From Corbicula japonica (lineage: Eukaryota; Mollusca; Bivalvia; Venerida; Cyrenidae): a DNA stretch of 64,000 nt. The number at the start of each line of letters is the position of its first letter. Positions within the stretch are counted from its first letter, which is position 1. Below the pieces are notes generated by a model. The model made no database searches, was not told the origin of the DNA, and saw nothing but the letters and a program-made list of their open reading frames with translations. The position numbers were made by a program, and so were the translations under genes. Below are positions 48,568 through 60,190 of this stretch, in pieces. The stretch lies in NCBI GenBank assembly GCA_038501625.1, contig JAZAYU010000013.1, positions 4,650,001 to 4,714,000 on the forward strand, read 5' to 3'.

Positions 48568-50364
48568 AGGCGGAGCAATTTTCACAGTCTGTAAAGGCAA
48601 AAAAATCAATATTTATTAGTAGACTCAAAGCGCGAGATTTAAGTGATAGGGCTTCGAGAATTTCTTATATTTCGAGAATCGTTCCTTATCTTGAGCTTGA
48701 TACTTTCTAGTTTGAAAGAATAAGAAATTTTTGAATAAAATTAAAAACTATAGTAACTAAACTTTACCACGTTTACTGAACTCATTTTGTTATTATAATA
48801 AGTTTTTTTTACCAGAAACACGGTAAATAATATTTAAGAATATATTGATATTATACAATGACAACGCATACTTTATTGAACTCAAATCAAACATATGGTG
48901 ACACACTAATCATTAATAGACCCTGTTGTTTTATAGTTGAACAGAAAACAATAAATCAAAACAGGTGAGACAAGAAAGGGACCGGTGGTCATGAAAATAT
49001 GACTCTACAAAAGTAACCGTTTTACCAGGCTTTCAAAAGAGGTTTTATTTTCCAAATTAACGTGGATAAGTTTTATAAATCTTATATCAGTTAATGAACT
49101 ATGAATTTGGTTGTGTTGTCTTAAGCTGTTTTGTGTCACCAGTAGATGTTTTATGCAGTTATCAAGAACCGTCAAGAACAGTAATCGGAAGTTCTTTGTC
49201 GTTATTCGAACAAAACTTTGAATGTAAGCCGCCAAAAGTGTTCCTTTCATTGCTAGATGAATGAGACTTTGTTATAATTTCTTAATTAACGGAAAAATTC
49301 TTTTCATACTGAAGTCAATATCAACATTGTGTGTTGTATGCGTTTCTGTTAAACAGGCTCAATCTAACAGGGCTGGCATTTTTTCACATTTGTCGTGTTG
49401 AGGGGCATTCAAAAGAGATAAAAAAGATCAAAGTTCTTTTGTTCATCTATTTCAAAAATTCCGCTGTATTCGTTTACATTTAACAGTGAACCTGATTTTT
49501 CTGTCTGTGTAGCTTAATTGCAATGCGGTTTGACTAATAATTTTACATGTATCTTTCCGCCGGCTTACTTCCAGAGTCTCGTAGAGACGTTCCTGTCTAT
49601 TGCAAGTGCAATAAATTTTATGTTAAAAATGTCTTAGCTTAACAGCTCGTAAAATCTTCAAGCTTCCGTAACACAAACCTGGTGTATGCTTGAAAGAGGA
49701 AGACCAGTAATGCAAGAAAATATTTCCGCAGAGGTTAGATAAAATCTCATGTGGCAAAATTCAAAATTTCCTTTTGTTGTAAATATTTCATTTGTAGGTG
49801 ATTTGAGAAGGCTATAAAATGGTTATCTATACGGAAGAAAAACATCGTTTTTGCATATCGTTTTTTTTAAAAATCTTTTTCAACTTACTCACCATAAAGA
49901 TACAGGGATTAAAAAGAGCAGCGGTCTGAACTTGAGGTTGCGGGTTCAAATCCAATCAAACTTATTACATTGCGGTGTCAAATCGAGCCTGAAAGATAAC
50001 AGTGTGGGTTCAAACCAGTCAGAAAGAAACATTCTTCATTGGTTTTCATAATTCAGACAGGACCCTAGAACTATTTTCAAGCAAGAACATGACATCGGAT
50101 GTGACTTTTGCCGATTAAAAACAATAAATGTGAAATTTATATCAAACGTTTAAAACAGCCAACAATCACATTTAAAACCATTAAAAATAACATTATCAAT
50201 AAAACTCGACAAGTATATTTTATTGGATTATAATTGCCGTCATTAATATATAGATATGCCAATATCTTATTTAAAATATGAAACCTTTTCCCGCGATGCT
50301 AACTTGAACTTGGAGTCGGATTGTTACAGAAATCAAGAAAGAAAATAAGATGTTAATTTTTATG
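48568..50364. other. Gene-free stretch upstream of copy 2
   Basis: A reversed repeat B copy lies at about 49365-49455 (AAAGTTCTTTTGTTCATCTATTTC). A tRNA-like B-box string (GCGGGTTCAAATCC) lies near 49940, likely a SINE remnant. I could not find the 1.1-kb upstream block shared by copies 1 and 3 here. Confidence 0.5.
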
Positions 50365-50690
50365 CAAATTGTGTAGTTGTGTATGTATGTTTATGCCTCA
50401 TTATCGAGTTGATGGGTGGGTTGGAGGCATTTCACCAAGACAACTTGTACTTGTTTGTTTTTATGACAACTTGTTGGGGACAAGTGTGAGGTTGGTGTAC
50501 CCTACAACCTGGTTTAAACCCCCAGTGGCAAATCGTTTTGCCAGTGACTGTTCCAAGCCGAAAACCGATCGGGTTCTCATTTTCGTTTATTGTTTGTGAT
50601 GTCTTTTTTAAAACTGATCCTTTTATAATCCTTACTCTCTTGTCATCTCTACTTTTTGGCTTTGAGGATTCTGGATGTACAAAATGATAA
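50365..50690 (-). repeat. Repeat A, reverse orientation
   Basis: Contains GTTGATGGGTGGGTTGGAGG, TTTCACCAAGACAACTTGT, CAAGTGTGAGGTTGGT, CCTGGTTTAAACCCCCAGTG and TGTTTGTGATGTC, in reverse order of the + strand repeat. Confidence 0.85.
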
Positions 50691-52257
50691 ACAATTATTA
50701 TTTAAAAACATCCAGATGTTTTTTATTGATCCTCTCTTAAATTATGCAAAGGGAAGTTATGACCTACCAAACCCTGCAGATGCAGATGAGATAATTGAGC
50801 TAATAAAATAAGCGCATTTTGGCGATGTTAAAATATTTCTCAGAAGGGTATAAATCAAACCCATTCATTTCCTTGGAGGAATTTAACTCTTGTTTACAAA
50901 CTCATCAAAACTGTGCAGAATAAATCATCAACTTAACAAAGCAAGTGAGAACTTGACTGCAAATTTTTGTTTCTACGGACAATAACTTTCCGCCAATGCA
51001 TGGTTCAGGATAACGTGGCAACCGTTTACAAGAAGGCGATAACTCCATATTGTCAGTTGCTCTTTCTCTTATTCTTTCTCTTAAAAAAATAAATTTTAAT
51101 CTAATGATATACATCTGATCTTGGCATATTTGCATCAACACACAATTTCCAAAAAGTAACGACGATATATTGTAGTAAATTATATTATAGATATCAAAAT
51201 GTGCAGGTTGCAGGTTTCATTACCTTCTTTTATCTGTTTACTAGTGCGATAGTTTAAATTTGAATAAGCATAGTAACAGCGAAACCCATTAGTCGTATCA
51301 TTCTTACAGCATAATTTGCTGCGACCATTATATTTGTTGATAATGAAATAGATGAAAAGGGAACTTTGATAACCAACGAACACGACAAATATGAAATTTT
51401 GCAGGCTCGGTTTAATTTAGCATGATCATGGGCAGTAATGGAAATGCATATTACTGTCCACGCTGTCTAGCCCGGTGTTGAGCGCAATTCATTATTTACA
51501 CCAATAAACAGTAAAATTTAAATTCATCCCAAACGATAGTGTTTAAATGGCGGCGAACAGGGAACCTTCAATGCGACATTTTCAGATTAATACCATTCAA
51601 TGTACAGCGGCGTATAGGCCCCAGATAAAATAATGCGTTTCCCCTAAACGAGAAAACAATGGGCGGATCTAAACAGAATAGAATTCTGAAATGGGGTCTG
51701 GGAATATAAATCATGCATATCAAAGACAACGCAAAAGGCAAGATTTAAAAAGCAGGAAGTATATTCTAGGGGTGATTGAATAATATTCTAAACTGTACTG
51801 GCTTGGATATTGAAACCACCTACTTTAAAACTGGCCGGTATATTATAACAAAAGTAATTTTAGAGGTACTGCTTAAATAACATAGTATATAAGTATCGCG
51901 CCCACCGACCTTCAAAGGACGTAACTGATAACATCACAGATTAAATAAAAGGGGAGACTTCCAACTGTCCAACTGTTTTGATAAGTTTGTAAAAAAAAAC
52001 AATTTTAAGTGCTGCATCGAGTAACCCAAGTGACCCAATTTACATTTTCTATCAAGACTTCGTTCAGACTTTTGTCTTCCTTTCCGCCGACTTGAAACCT
52101 GAAAGGAAGAATTTTCCAGAATAAGGAAAATATTTTGCTAATAAAAAGATTGGTCAACATATTTGTCTACAGAAACGAGATACTTTTGGAAATCCTTCAA
52201 AGGTGAGATCCTTTATTCCTTAACGTAATGCTAAATATGTAAAATTTAAGGGTCTTT
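50691..52257. other. Gene-free stretch with repeats B and C
   Basis: Repeat B lies at about 51345-51475. Another short repeat, called C here, lies at about 51640-51880 and recurs at 57345-57540 and 60660-60880 (blocks: AGACAACGC, GTGATTGAA, TTTAAACTGGC-like). No gene is supported. Confidence 0.55.
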
Positions 52258-52345
52258 CAAAAGAAAGTCACATTATTGGGATTAGTCACATTCTGATCTG
52301 AAAACACAGCCTGTCAACACATTTAATATACACCGCGCGCGAGAG

Positions 52346-52399
<54 letters not shown>

Positions 52400-52873
52400 G
52401 AGAGAGAGACAGAGTGAGAGCATGTTTGTTATAAGTATGTCCATTCAAATAGGACGTCACAAACAACTAACGAAAAAGATACCTTTGGGGATACCGCCTA
52501 GGAACGCAAAACAAATTGCCACTGGGGGTTTAAACCAGGTTCTAGGGTGCACCAACGTCACACTTGCCCCAACAGGTTCTCGTATCGCAAAACAAGTACA
52601 GGTTGTCTTGGTGAAATAACTCCAACCCACCCATCGGCTCAACAATGTTGCATGCAAAAGCACACAAACATATAAAACATGAGAAGTTAATAGCATTGCA
52701 AAGCCAAATGGGCGGGTACTCAATGATCTTACCGAGACCAGAGCACCTGGAGTAAAATCAGCAAGAACACGATGACAGGGATAAAAGAAACAAATCGAGC
52801 TTCTAGGTTCTTTTAAGAAAAGATTTCCCAATAAACCTTTATAAACTCTTAAACCCCTGCCACCGTCGTGCAA
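52258..52873 (+). repeat. Repeat A, fullest copy, with (GA)n insertion
   Basis: Spans almost the whole element to CCCTGCCACCGTCGTG. Its 5' part contains a (GA)n microsatellite at 52341-52394. The minus-strand frame (52457-52873, 138 codons) is open. It matches in frame the open minus-strand frames of the copies at 16903 and 17243 (shared SLSTxxFGFAMLL and SYFTKxTC), but no protein family is recognised. Confidence 0.85.
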
Positions 52874-54329
52874 CCAAAGAGGTTAGCATAATGATCAACT
52901 GTAGATGGGTTAATCACCAGGCCTGCAGAGCGTTGTAAAATATCATGTTGGTAACCTTTCTTTTTAAATTTAGAGATGGTCTTTACGAATAACCGGGAGA
53001 AATTAACATTGCCTTTTATCTTCGTAAGTTTATAAACAAGGAAAGCTTTTAAAAAAGCTAGTAGACGGCTCGTATAGCATACTCGTATTACATCGAAGTG
53101 GATGAGGCTTTATGTTAACGCTTTGAAATTTTTGCATGCAAAAACAAAAAGAGAATTTTGGGTGGCCAAAATATTTTACTTTACAAAGTCGGGCTCCGAC
53201 AGGTCAGGCAGAAAGTTACGAAGTGTTATTAAAATCGGATGTTTTATACTAAAACCTAATGTGATATGTGTTGTGAAAGACAGAGAATGTTGACTTGTAA
53301 TGACATTATAAACTGAAGAAAGCCAATGGCCGAAAAAAAAGGAAAACAAGAGTTTAAATAGACCTGTCTACGTGTATACAAAAAGTAACGTTACACGGGT
53401 ATCTCAAAACACCACTTTTGCAGTTTAAACAGAAAAATACAAATACACATACAAAGTAATAATAATAACTAAAAAGCTCTTATACTATGTTGGTTCTTTC
53501 TAGTATTATACATGTATGACCCGGGACATCACGAGACCCGGAATCACATTACAGCGGAATTTCTTCGTGTAGAGTTCCATTGAGACAATATCGATATATA
53601 ATTATCACATCGCACAAAATGTGATTGGGCTGATGTGATTAAACAGTGGCATGCAAATTGAGAGCCACATAGGATGTAACAGTGCAAAAATTGAATGAAA
53701 AATACAGACATAATGGATGTTTTAAACTCAGATACCACTTCATTATTTAAGATATCTTACTAGAATTGAATTTTCTTAAAACTTGTTGACGGCACGTTTT
53801 TAATTTCATTGAATGTCTTCTTATATATTTATCAACTGTGCGTGAGTCTAAACAAAACATGGGTCGAAATATTCTAGAGACGAATGCCTAAGGAAACGTT
53901 CGTACTCCGTACTTAAGCGCGGTACAGAGAGCGTCTACTAGTCTAAGCGTCAAGATGTCCAAGGCCTAGGAAACTCCAGTTTTTGCCTAGTTGCTTTCGA
54001 AACAACGATTTTGATTGGCTGCTATTTAATAATCCAATGATGTAAAATGAATGAAAAGGGGTATTCCCACAGTGATTTCCTTTATCCATGAAAGAATCAA
54101 TAGAGAAAGCGAGAACCACGAACTTTCGTTCAAACGACTTAGCTTGGTTTTCTTCGCTGTTTCATAGTAAATTCCTAACGTGGGCGAGCCGGAATTAAAT
54201 CTCCATAAAAACTGGCTGTGAAATACCTTGTTGCAATAGTGATTTTAAACTTCAACTGTATTTATGAATTAGATCTGGGTATCGGCGATAAAACTTGCAA
54301 AATGTTTTCCATTTTGTTATCTAAAACAA
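52874..54329. other. Gene-free stretch
   Basis: No gene or recognised repeat. Short open frames at 53102 and 53544 have no motif or splice context. Confidence 0.5.
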
Positions 54330-54700
54330 GTGAAATATAAATATCAGGAAAATCCAAATCCAGATAAATAGCCTCCCCACACAACCAAAGCGTAGAGAGG
54401 AAAAGCAACCATGCATTTGTGAAAGATCAATTTTAAATAAGACACCACAAACAATTAACGAAAAAGAGATCCTGATGGGTTACTGCCTTGGAACTTTCAT
54501 TAGCAAAACAATTACCCAGTGTTTTTACCAACCTCATACTTGCCACAGCTAAAAAAATGAGAACCTGAGGGTTTACTGCATTGGTACGGTCAGTGGTTAT
54601 ACAATTTGGCATTGGGTTTTAAACAAGTTTTATTGATCTTCAACGCAACTCTTTTCTCAACAGGTTTTCATATTAGGGTCCGAATGTTTGGTCTTAACTT
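54330..54700 (+). repeat. Repeat A copy with a tandem internal block
   Basis: GTGAAATATAAATATCAGGA, CCTCCCCACACAACC, ACACCACAAACAATTAACGA, then GGTTTACTGCATTGG-type sequence appears a second time. It ends with CAGGTTTTCATATTAGGG, an extension shared with the copies at 57640 and 60900. Confidence 0.75.
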
Positions 54701-54943
54701 ACTGGCTTTGATTTGAGAACGTTTCCATTACGGCGGCAATTCAGACTGGAAATAAACACGACTCGTTGTAATTTATGATCGAATTTGTCTGACAAAGTAT
54801 TAATTAATTTTATTTGAAAAGGATACATCTGATTTAGTAGATTTTAAATTTTAATACCTTTCCAATGAATATTGCCGTCGTTACAAATTAATACTTATTG
54901 AAGAAAATTACTGTCATTCACTACACGATAGTTTCTTATCTTA

Positions 54944-54949
54944 TATATG
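54944..54949 (+). promoter_or_regulatory. TATA box of the lysozyme gene
   Basis: TATATA at 54944-54949, 55 bp before the start codon at 55004. This is a plausible core promoter for a short 5' UTR, inferred from position only. Confidence 0.5.
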
Positions 54950-55003
54950 CATGGTAACCTTTGTCTCACGAATCAGGACACAGCAGGATTTCTTTTGTTG
55001 AAA

Positions 55004-56891
55004 ATGTTGATTATTTTAGCTATTTTGCTAAGCTTTTGGGGATTAGCTAAGGCTGCTCCTGCGGCCGGAACCTGTCTTTGCGTGACCACAACTAGCGTTC
55101 ATATTAGAGACGGAGGCAAGTAGTTTTCTCCTGTTGTTTTATGGATTTAATTTTTAATCATTTTAATAAATAACGCATTGATGCAATGTCCAAATCATAA
55201 TTGGCGTTAAATGCTTGTTGTTAATTTTTCAATAATAATGCTTTTACAGGCTTGCGTTAACACATTTATGCCCAATAACTTAAAAAAATTATTGCAATAC
55301 ATAAAAACATTTAGATGGAGAAAGCCTTTCATCTTCATTTTGTTACAGCCAGTCTTCAAGGTCACATACTGGCATCTGTGAACACAGGTCAGTGCTTCAA
55401 GTCTAATGGTGGATCGCATGTTGCTGATGGGTACACGTGGTACGGCCTACAGGATGTTAACGGACATCACGTGAGATATTTTGGCATATGTGATGATATC
55501 TATAACGCTAATTGATTGTTGTTTTTATTGCGAGCTCGACGAATAGGTTGTTACTTTTTTTCCTAAGATGCTATTGCACTCCTTACAATAAAGAAAATAA
55601 ATTCAAATTGATGTTAACTTTGAAAGTACCATAATACAGTGTCAGATTGTTCGAAGTAACATTGTTCTACATGTTTACATTGTGTCAATATAATTTAAGA
55701 CATCCTGAATATATAATTATAGCCTGTCATTTCACAGACTTTAAAAATCCAGTAAGCGATTGTAAAAGTACTGCAGGATATGAATATGGTTTCTGATTGC
55801 AAATGAATACTAAAATTTCGTAGAATGTTTGGATTGCGTCCAACTATGTGCAAACGTCTACGGATTCCCATTGCTCGGCACCGACAGGTGGGACTGGACA
55901 ATTTGCAACGGGTATGGTCTCACAACAATGTCTTCATTGTATATGTATGGTAAGATTGATTTTTCTTCAGAAAAATACAATTACTCGTTAAATGCTCTTT
56001 AGTGGTCGTAAAACTTACGCGTGTCTTATTCTGTTGGATATTATGGATATGGATTGTAGAGATATCCTGCTTTCGAAGCTTCAAATATTCTTTCACAAAT
56101 GTGCTTTACAGCAAGAATCAGGGTGCAGGCCGCTAGGTTGCCACTGGGACGTTAACTCCGACTCGTGTGGATATTTCCAGATAAAAGAAGTTTATTGGAT
56201 TGATTGCGGGCGAATTGGAGGCAGTAAGTAAGAAACTTGTTATATCTAATCTTAATTTTATTGGTTATGTTTCTTATGTAAATAAAAAGTTTATTCCTTT
56301 TATTGCATATTCAATTAAGAGAAAATCAATTACATAATTGAACATTTCAAAAGACGATAAAATATTTTAAAGGAACTGTTAATTAGATCTTAAACCGTTT
56401 TATGTTAAGTTTTCATATTGCCTGAGGCACTTTGGCACGCACTCAACGGAGTCAAATAAGAATGTGGCTTTCCTATAATTTGGTTTACAACGTATAAATC
56501 GGAATTTTGCGATATTATCAAACAGCATCAGTGATACTTGGATATTTATGTTTTATGAAATATTCTTCTCTTTGCTACTAATAATATAAAATATAATCTA
56601 CATAAGCAGTTTCATAATCAAATATTTTATTTAATCCTTCTAACTAATATTGTTTCCTACACATTTTTTTTTATTTATACAGGTTGGCATGCATGTGCCA
56701 GTGACCAGCATTGTGCATCTCAATGTGTTCAAAACAACATGAAGCGGTATGCAGAGCGCAACCACTGTCCCCTCACATGTGAAGGTTATGCTCGTATCCA
56801 CAATGGAGGACCTCAGGGATGTCACCATACGTCCACTCTGGGTTACTGGCATGGTGTGCAAAATCATGCCGGTTGCAGTGGTGTGCAATGA
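55004..56891 (+). CDS. SH3b-like domain fused to i-type lysozyme, secreted, five exons
   Basis: i-Type lysozymes cleave peptidoglycan and serve bivalve defence and digestion. Exons are 55004-55115, 55349-55470, 55824-55949, 56112-56223 and 56683-56891, joining in phase to 226 residues. A signal peptide (MLIILAILLSFWGLAKA) is followed by an SH3b-like region of about 70 residues (VTTTSVHIRDG, WYGLQDVNG, VWIASNYV). The lysozyme domain then starts at FATGMVSQQCLHCICM. The catalytic pair is present: Glu in QESGC and Asp in CHWD, then SCGYFQIK and YWIDCG. Cys-rich C-terminal motifs (CASQCVQ, TCEGYARIHNGGPQGC) complete the family pattern. Exon 1 uses a GC donor (GGAG/GCAAGT); other introns are GT-AG. 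ATTAAA at 56902 may be the poly(A) signal. No break seen. Confidence 0.93.
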
Positions 56892-56907
56892 ATTCTTCAA
56901 CATTAAA

Positions 56908-57344
56908 AATTCAATTGTTTAGACTTACCATTTCTATTATGGTCGCCGAAATATAGGTTTCAATTATATATTTTTAAAAATACAAACCGCAAAAAACATG
57001 ACCATGTAAATAGTATACGAAAAAAGTGAAATATTGTAAAATCCCTCGTAAGACCATCATGAAACTAAGAACAGCATTTCACTGCCTCATTTAGCAGATT
57101 TGCTCTTCATTCCGCCACGAAATAAAGACCACCCTTATATTAAGACCAGTTCCAGTCGTTTTAGTGGAATTTACTAAACGCTAAAAGGAATAGCCAAACT
57201 TAGATAACACAACCTTCACGCACATCAAAAAAGCAAAGGGGAAGTTAACAAGGGTTTATGAAATAATCAGTATCAAGTTCAATACCATAAACAATGAACA
57301 AAAATGAAAACCTAAGGGCACAAGCAAATAAGTTCGGCAGTAGG
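56908..57344. other. Gene-free stretch with a repeat A remnant
   Basis: The 3' flank of the lysozyme gene. Diverged repeat A sequence is seen at about 57160-57330 (AACAATGAACAAAAATGAAA, AACCTAAGGG). Confidence 0.5.
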
Positions 57345-57962
57345 TAGAACAGAACTGAAGAGAATAAAATTGTGACAGGGGATCTGAGAAATCACAGACA
57401 ACGCCAAAGGAAGAAAGTGAAATATAATAGGTGATTAAAAATATTTATATCTATAATGACTCAAATATTTTGATTCCACCCATCTTTAAACTGGCTGCAA
57501 TATTGAAACAAAAGTATGTTTTCAAATACTTTAAGAAAATAGAACGTGAGGGTTTACCGCCTTGGAACGGCCAGTGGTAAAAATGGCACTGGAGTGTAAA
57601 CCGGTTCTATTGTGCACCAAACCAAAAAATTGTTCTTGCAGGTTCTCATATTATATTAGGACCCGAATGTTTAATCTGAGAAAGTTTTTATTAAGTTTGA
57701 GCACTAAATTTATAAATGTTTAAAGTATTGACAAATGTAAGGTTGGTGCACCCAAGAACCTTGTAAAAACAATTAACTTTTTGCTAATGACAGTTCCAGT
57801 GCAGTTAACCTTCATTATCTCTTTTTCGTTAATTGTTTGTGGTGTCTTATTAAAAATTTTCCATTTGATAAATGCATGGTCGCTTTTCCTCTCTACGTAT
57901 TGGTTATGTAGGGAGGCTATTTTTCTGGTGGTGAATTTTCCTGATATGCATATTTCACGTTT
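57345..57962. repeat. Repeat C followed by an inverted pair of repeat A pieces
   Basis: Repeat C (57345-57540: ACAGGGGATCTGAGAAATCA) is followed by forward repeat A (GGGTTTACCGCCTTGGAACG) to 57720 and then reverse repeat A (AAGGTTGGTGCACCCAAGAA to CCTGATATGCATATTTCACG). The same C-then-A arrangement occurs at 60660-61085. Confidence 0.75.
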
Positions 57963-58040
57963 TTAGATGACACAATGTTTTAAAACCTTGGTTCTGATAT
58001 TATGTTAGTTTTTAATCATTAACTGCTTAAGGCCGAGTCT

Positions 58041-58188
58041 GGGCCCAAGATCATAAAACTGAATCTGGAGATCAGGCTCAAATCTCAAGCATCTGATTGG
58101 CTGAAATGGCGACCAGTCGCCATCTCAGCCAATCAGATCCTAGAGATTTGAGACTGATCTCAAAACTTAGTTTTATGATCTTGGGCCC
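58041..58188. mobile_element. Hairpin element, subfamily 2, complete copy
   Basis: A 148-bp palindrome with perfect 20-base ends GGGCCCAAGATCATAAAACT and its mirror. It differs from the 3843-type copies in the outer arms (ATCATAAAACT in place of TTATAAAACT) but shares the central ATTGGCTGAAATGGCGAC. Confidence 0.9.
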
Positions 58189-59319
58189 TGGTCTTTGTTT
58201 CTTGTAGTTTTTATTGTGATGGACGAAACGGAAAATGTCAAAGCCACCGAACACTAAACATGAAAATATTGCCGGGGCAGCCTGCCTATGCCTATCTTAA
58301 GCAGTAATAGGTTAGACTGACATGAGAACTTCAATGCACTGCATTGCTATTGGAAGGGAATTGTATGGAGTGTGATATGTTTCAACCTCAATATGCCACC
58401 TATTTGTATTTATTGGTGGTACACAAGTACATCTTCAACAGTGTAGTAACAGTAAACTGGTAAATACTCGCATTTTGAAATTGGCGAGAACGATGGTTCT
58501 CTAAATAAGAACACTACGATTGTAAATAAAACAAAATATGATAAAACGTTCTATCTTGGGTCCAAGCCTGATTTGTAAATGCATAACCCAATGCAATTTA
58601 TAAATGAACGCATGGTGAGGGATTCGAACTGCCGCTAAGTTATCAGACCCATAAACTTCCGCCGATTTTCAGCTTTACTGAATGGCCAAGATTTATACAA
58701 GCTTTTATACAAGGTCTAATTTCTTCAATATTATCAACACTTTTCACAACCATTTTACAACACTAGTCAACGACTAGCTCTATTTAAACACGATATGTTT
58801 AAAACAGTGTTGAAATAGATGAAAAGGGAACTTTGAAGGCCATCGCTCAATACTTATATGCCTCCATGACGAATACCTAGTCTAGCGTGTTTCAGTGTTT
58901 TCTAAGTTCATGACGTGAATAGTGCTAAAATAAAGCCAATAATAAAATATTTTCGTATTTGTGAGCAAAGAGAGCTAATTGCGTTTGTATTCAATACGTT
59001 AATATAATCTTGATTACACTTCCGTTGATTTCCATACAATTTATATGAAATACGACTGCAAGCTAAAATAAGAAAACAAAACAACAGTCGCGAGAAAAAG
59101 GGTGGGCGTAATTTAATATTCATAAAAAACCGACAGTGAAATAAATCAAATGCACTGTAAAACACTTTTAATTAAATACCTGCACCACGTTAGTCTAATG
59201 TTAAATGAAACGCAGAATTTCGACAAACAAGCTATGCTGGAGAAGATGCCAGTGAACAATTTTTACATTGTATGATAAAAGAAAAAGAAAAAAAAAACAA
59301 CATATTATCAATTATACAG
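58189..59319. other. Gene-poor stretch with repeat B copies
   Basis: Repeat B pieces lie at about 58216-58320 and 58813-58880. A tRNA-like B box in reverse orientation (GGATTCGAACTGCC) lies near 58620, probably a SINE remnant. No gene is supported. Confidence 0.5.
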
Positions 59320-59765
59320 CCTTATGGATTTAACACCGGACGAACAACAGAAATTTGCAATTGCAAACCATTGTTTTATTTGTGATAAAACGTTTTTCAT
59401 CTAATATAAACAATATGGGAGAGTTGAACGTCATCACAATCACCTAACAGGCAAATCTATTGGAGCAGCACATTACGTTTGCAATGTGAACAGTAAACAA
59501 GCGGACTGCATTCCAGGGCCCAAGATCATAAAACTAAGTTTTGAGATCAGTCTCAAATCTCAAGGATCTGATTGGCTGAAATGGCGACTGGTCGCCATTT
59601 CAGCCAATCAGATGCTTGAGATTTGAGACTGATCTCCAGATTTAGTTTTATGATCTTGGGCACAGTTGTGTTTCATAATTTACATGGATACGATTCCCAT
59701 CTCATTAGGCAATCAGTTTGGCTGTTCAGAGATCGAAACATTAAATGTATTGCCAACAAAATGGA
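59320..59765 (+). pseudogene. Protein-primed DNA polymerase B relic (Polinton/Maverick-like), split by a hairpin element
   Basis: The left part reads a zinc-binding-like HCFIC motif, one in-frame stop, then HNHLTGK and GAAHYVCN, which I associate with the N-terminal region of protein-primed family B polymerases from Polinton/Maverick-type elements. The hairpin element at 59516-59661 interrupts it right after the codons for Ile-Pro. The right part resumes with FHNLHGYDSHLI and ends around NKMEKW at 59765, where reversed repeat A sequence begins. Polymerase active-site motifs are not here. It is a dead fragment, and assignment to one element class is by motif memory. Confidence 0.75.
59516..59661. 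mobile_element. Hairpin element, subfamily 2, inserted in polymerase relic
   Basis: GGGCCCAAGATCATAAAACT on the left, mirrored end ATGATCTTGGGC on the right, centre GGCGACTGGTCGCC. Coding-like sequence on the two sides belongs to one polymerase motif series, so the insertion came after the polymerase segment was in place. Confidence 0.9.
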
Positions 59766-59769
59766 GAAA

Positions 59770-59845
59770 TGGGGCGGCTGTGTTTGTTTTCTGAGTGTCG
59801 CTGTTCCTGATTTGCATATTTCCCTCAAATATCTCACTCGGGTCT
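59770..59845 (-). repeat. Repeat A start, reverse orientation
   Basis: GGCGGCTGTGTTTGTTTTCT, GAGTGTCGCTGTTCCTGA, TTTGCATATTTCCCTCA: reverse of the repeat A 5' end. It truncates the polymerase relic. Confidence 0.75.
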
Positions 59846-59865
59846 ATGAAGTTTATTGACAGTTA

Positions 59866-59985
59866 ATCAACTATACAACATATGAATTTAACACCGGAAA
59901 AAACAGAAATTTGCAACTGCAAACCAATGCTGTATTGCGATAAAACGTTTTTCATCTAATATAAACAATATGAAAGATAAAATTT
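59866..59985 (+). repeat. Duplicated piece of the polymerase relic
   Basis: Repeats 59305-59420 with substitutions (TTTAACACCGGA, CAGAAATTTGCAA, GATAAAACGTTTTTCATCTA). Same orientation, about 560 bp apart. Confidence 0.85.
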
Positions 59986-60022
59986 TTGTGTTGAATTTAG
60001 TATGTGCTTACGTGATGGAATC

Positions 60023-60190
60023 TTATTTCGTACAATAATAATTACACAATATGGCATTGTTGTGGAGTTTGTAGAAGTCTTTTTCAAATTTTGTTTGGTC
60101 ATCCTTTCTACATTCTGTGTTGAAGTCGATGTATGGTTTGAGATATGGCTCTTGATGGAACTGTAAAACTATGAATGTGTTTGATTCATT
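60023..60190 (-). pseudogene. Second DNA polymerase B fragment, minus strand
   Basis: The minus strand reads LKPYIDFNTECRK and FEKDFYKLHNNA. These match the segment before the conserved KLMNNSVFGK-type motif of protein-primed polymerases. The frame ends at 60023. It is opposite in orientation to the fragment at 59320, so the element has been rearranged. The upstream part of the same open frame (to 60367) is not recognised. Confidence 0.7.
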
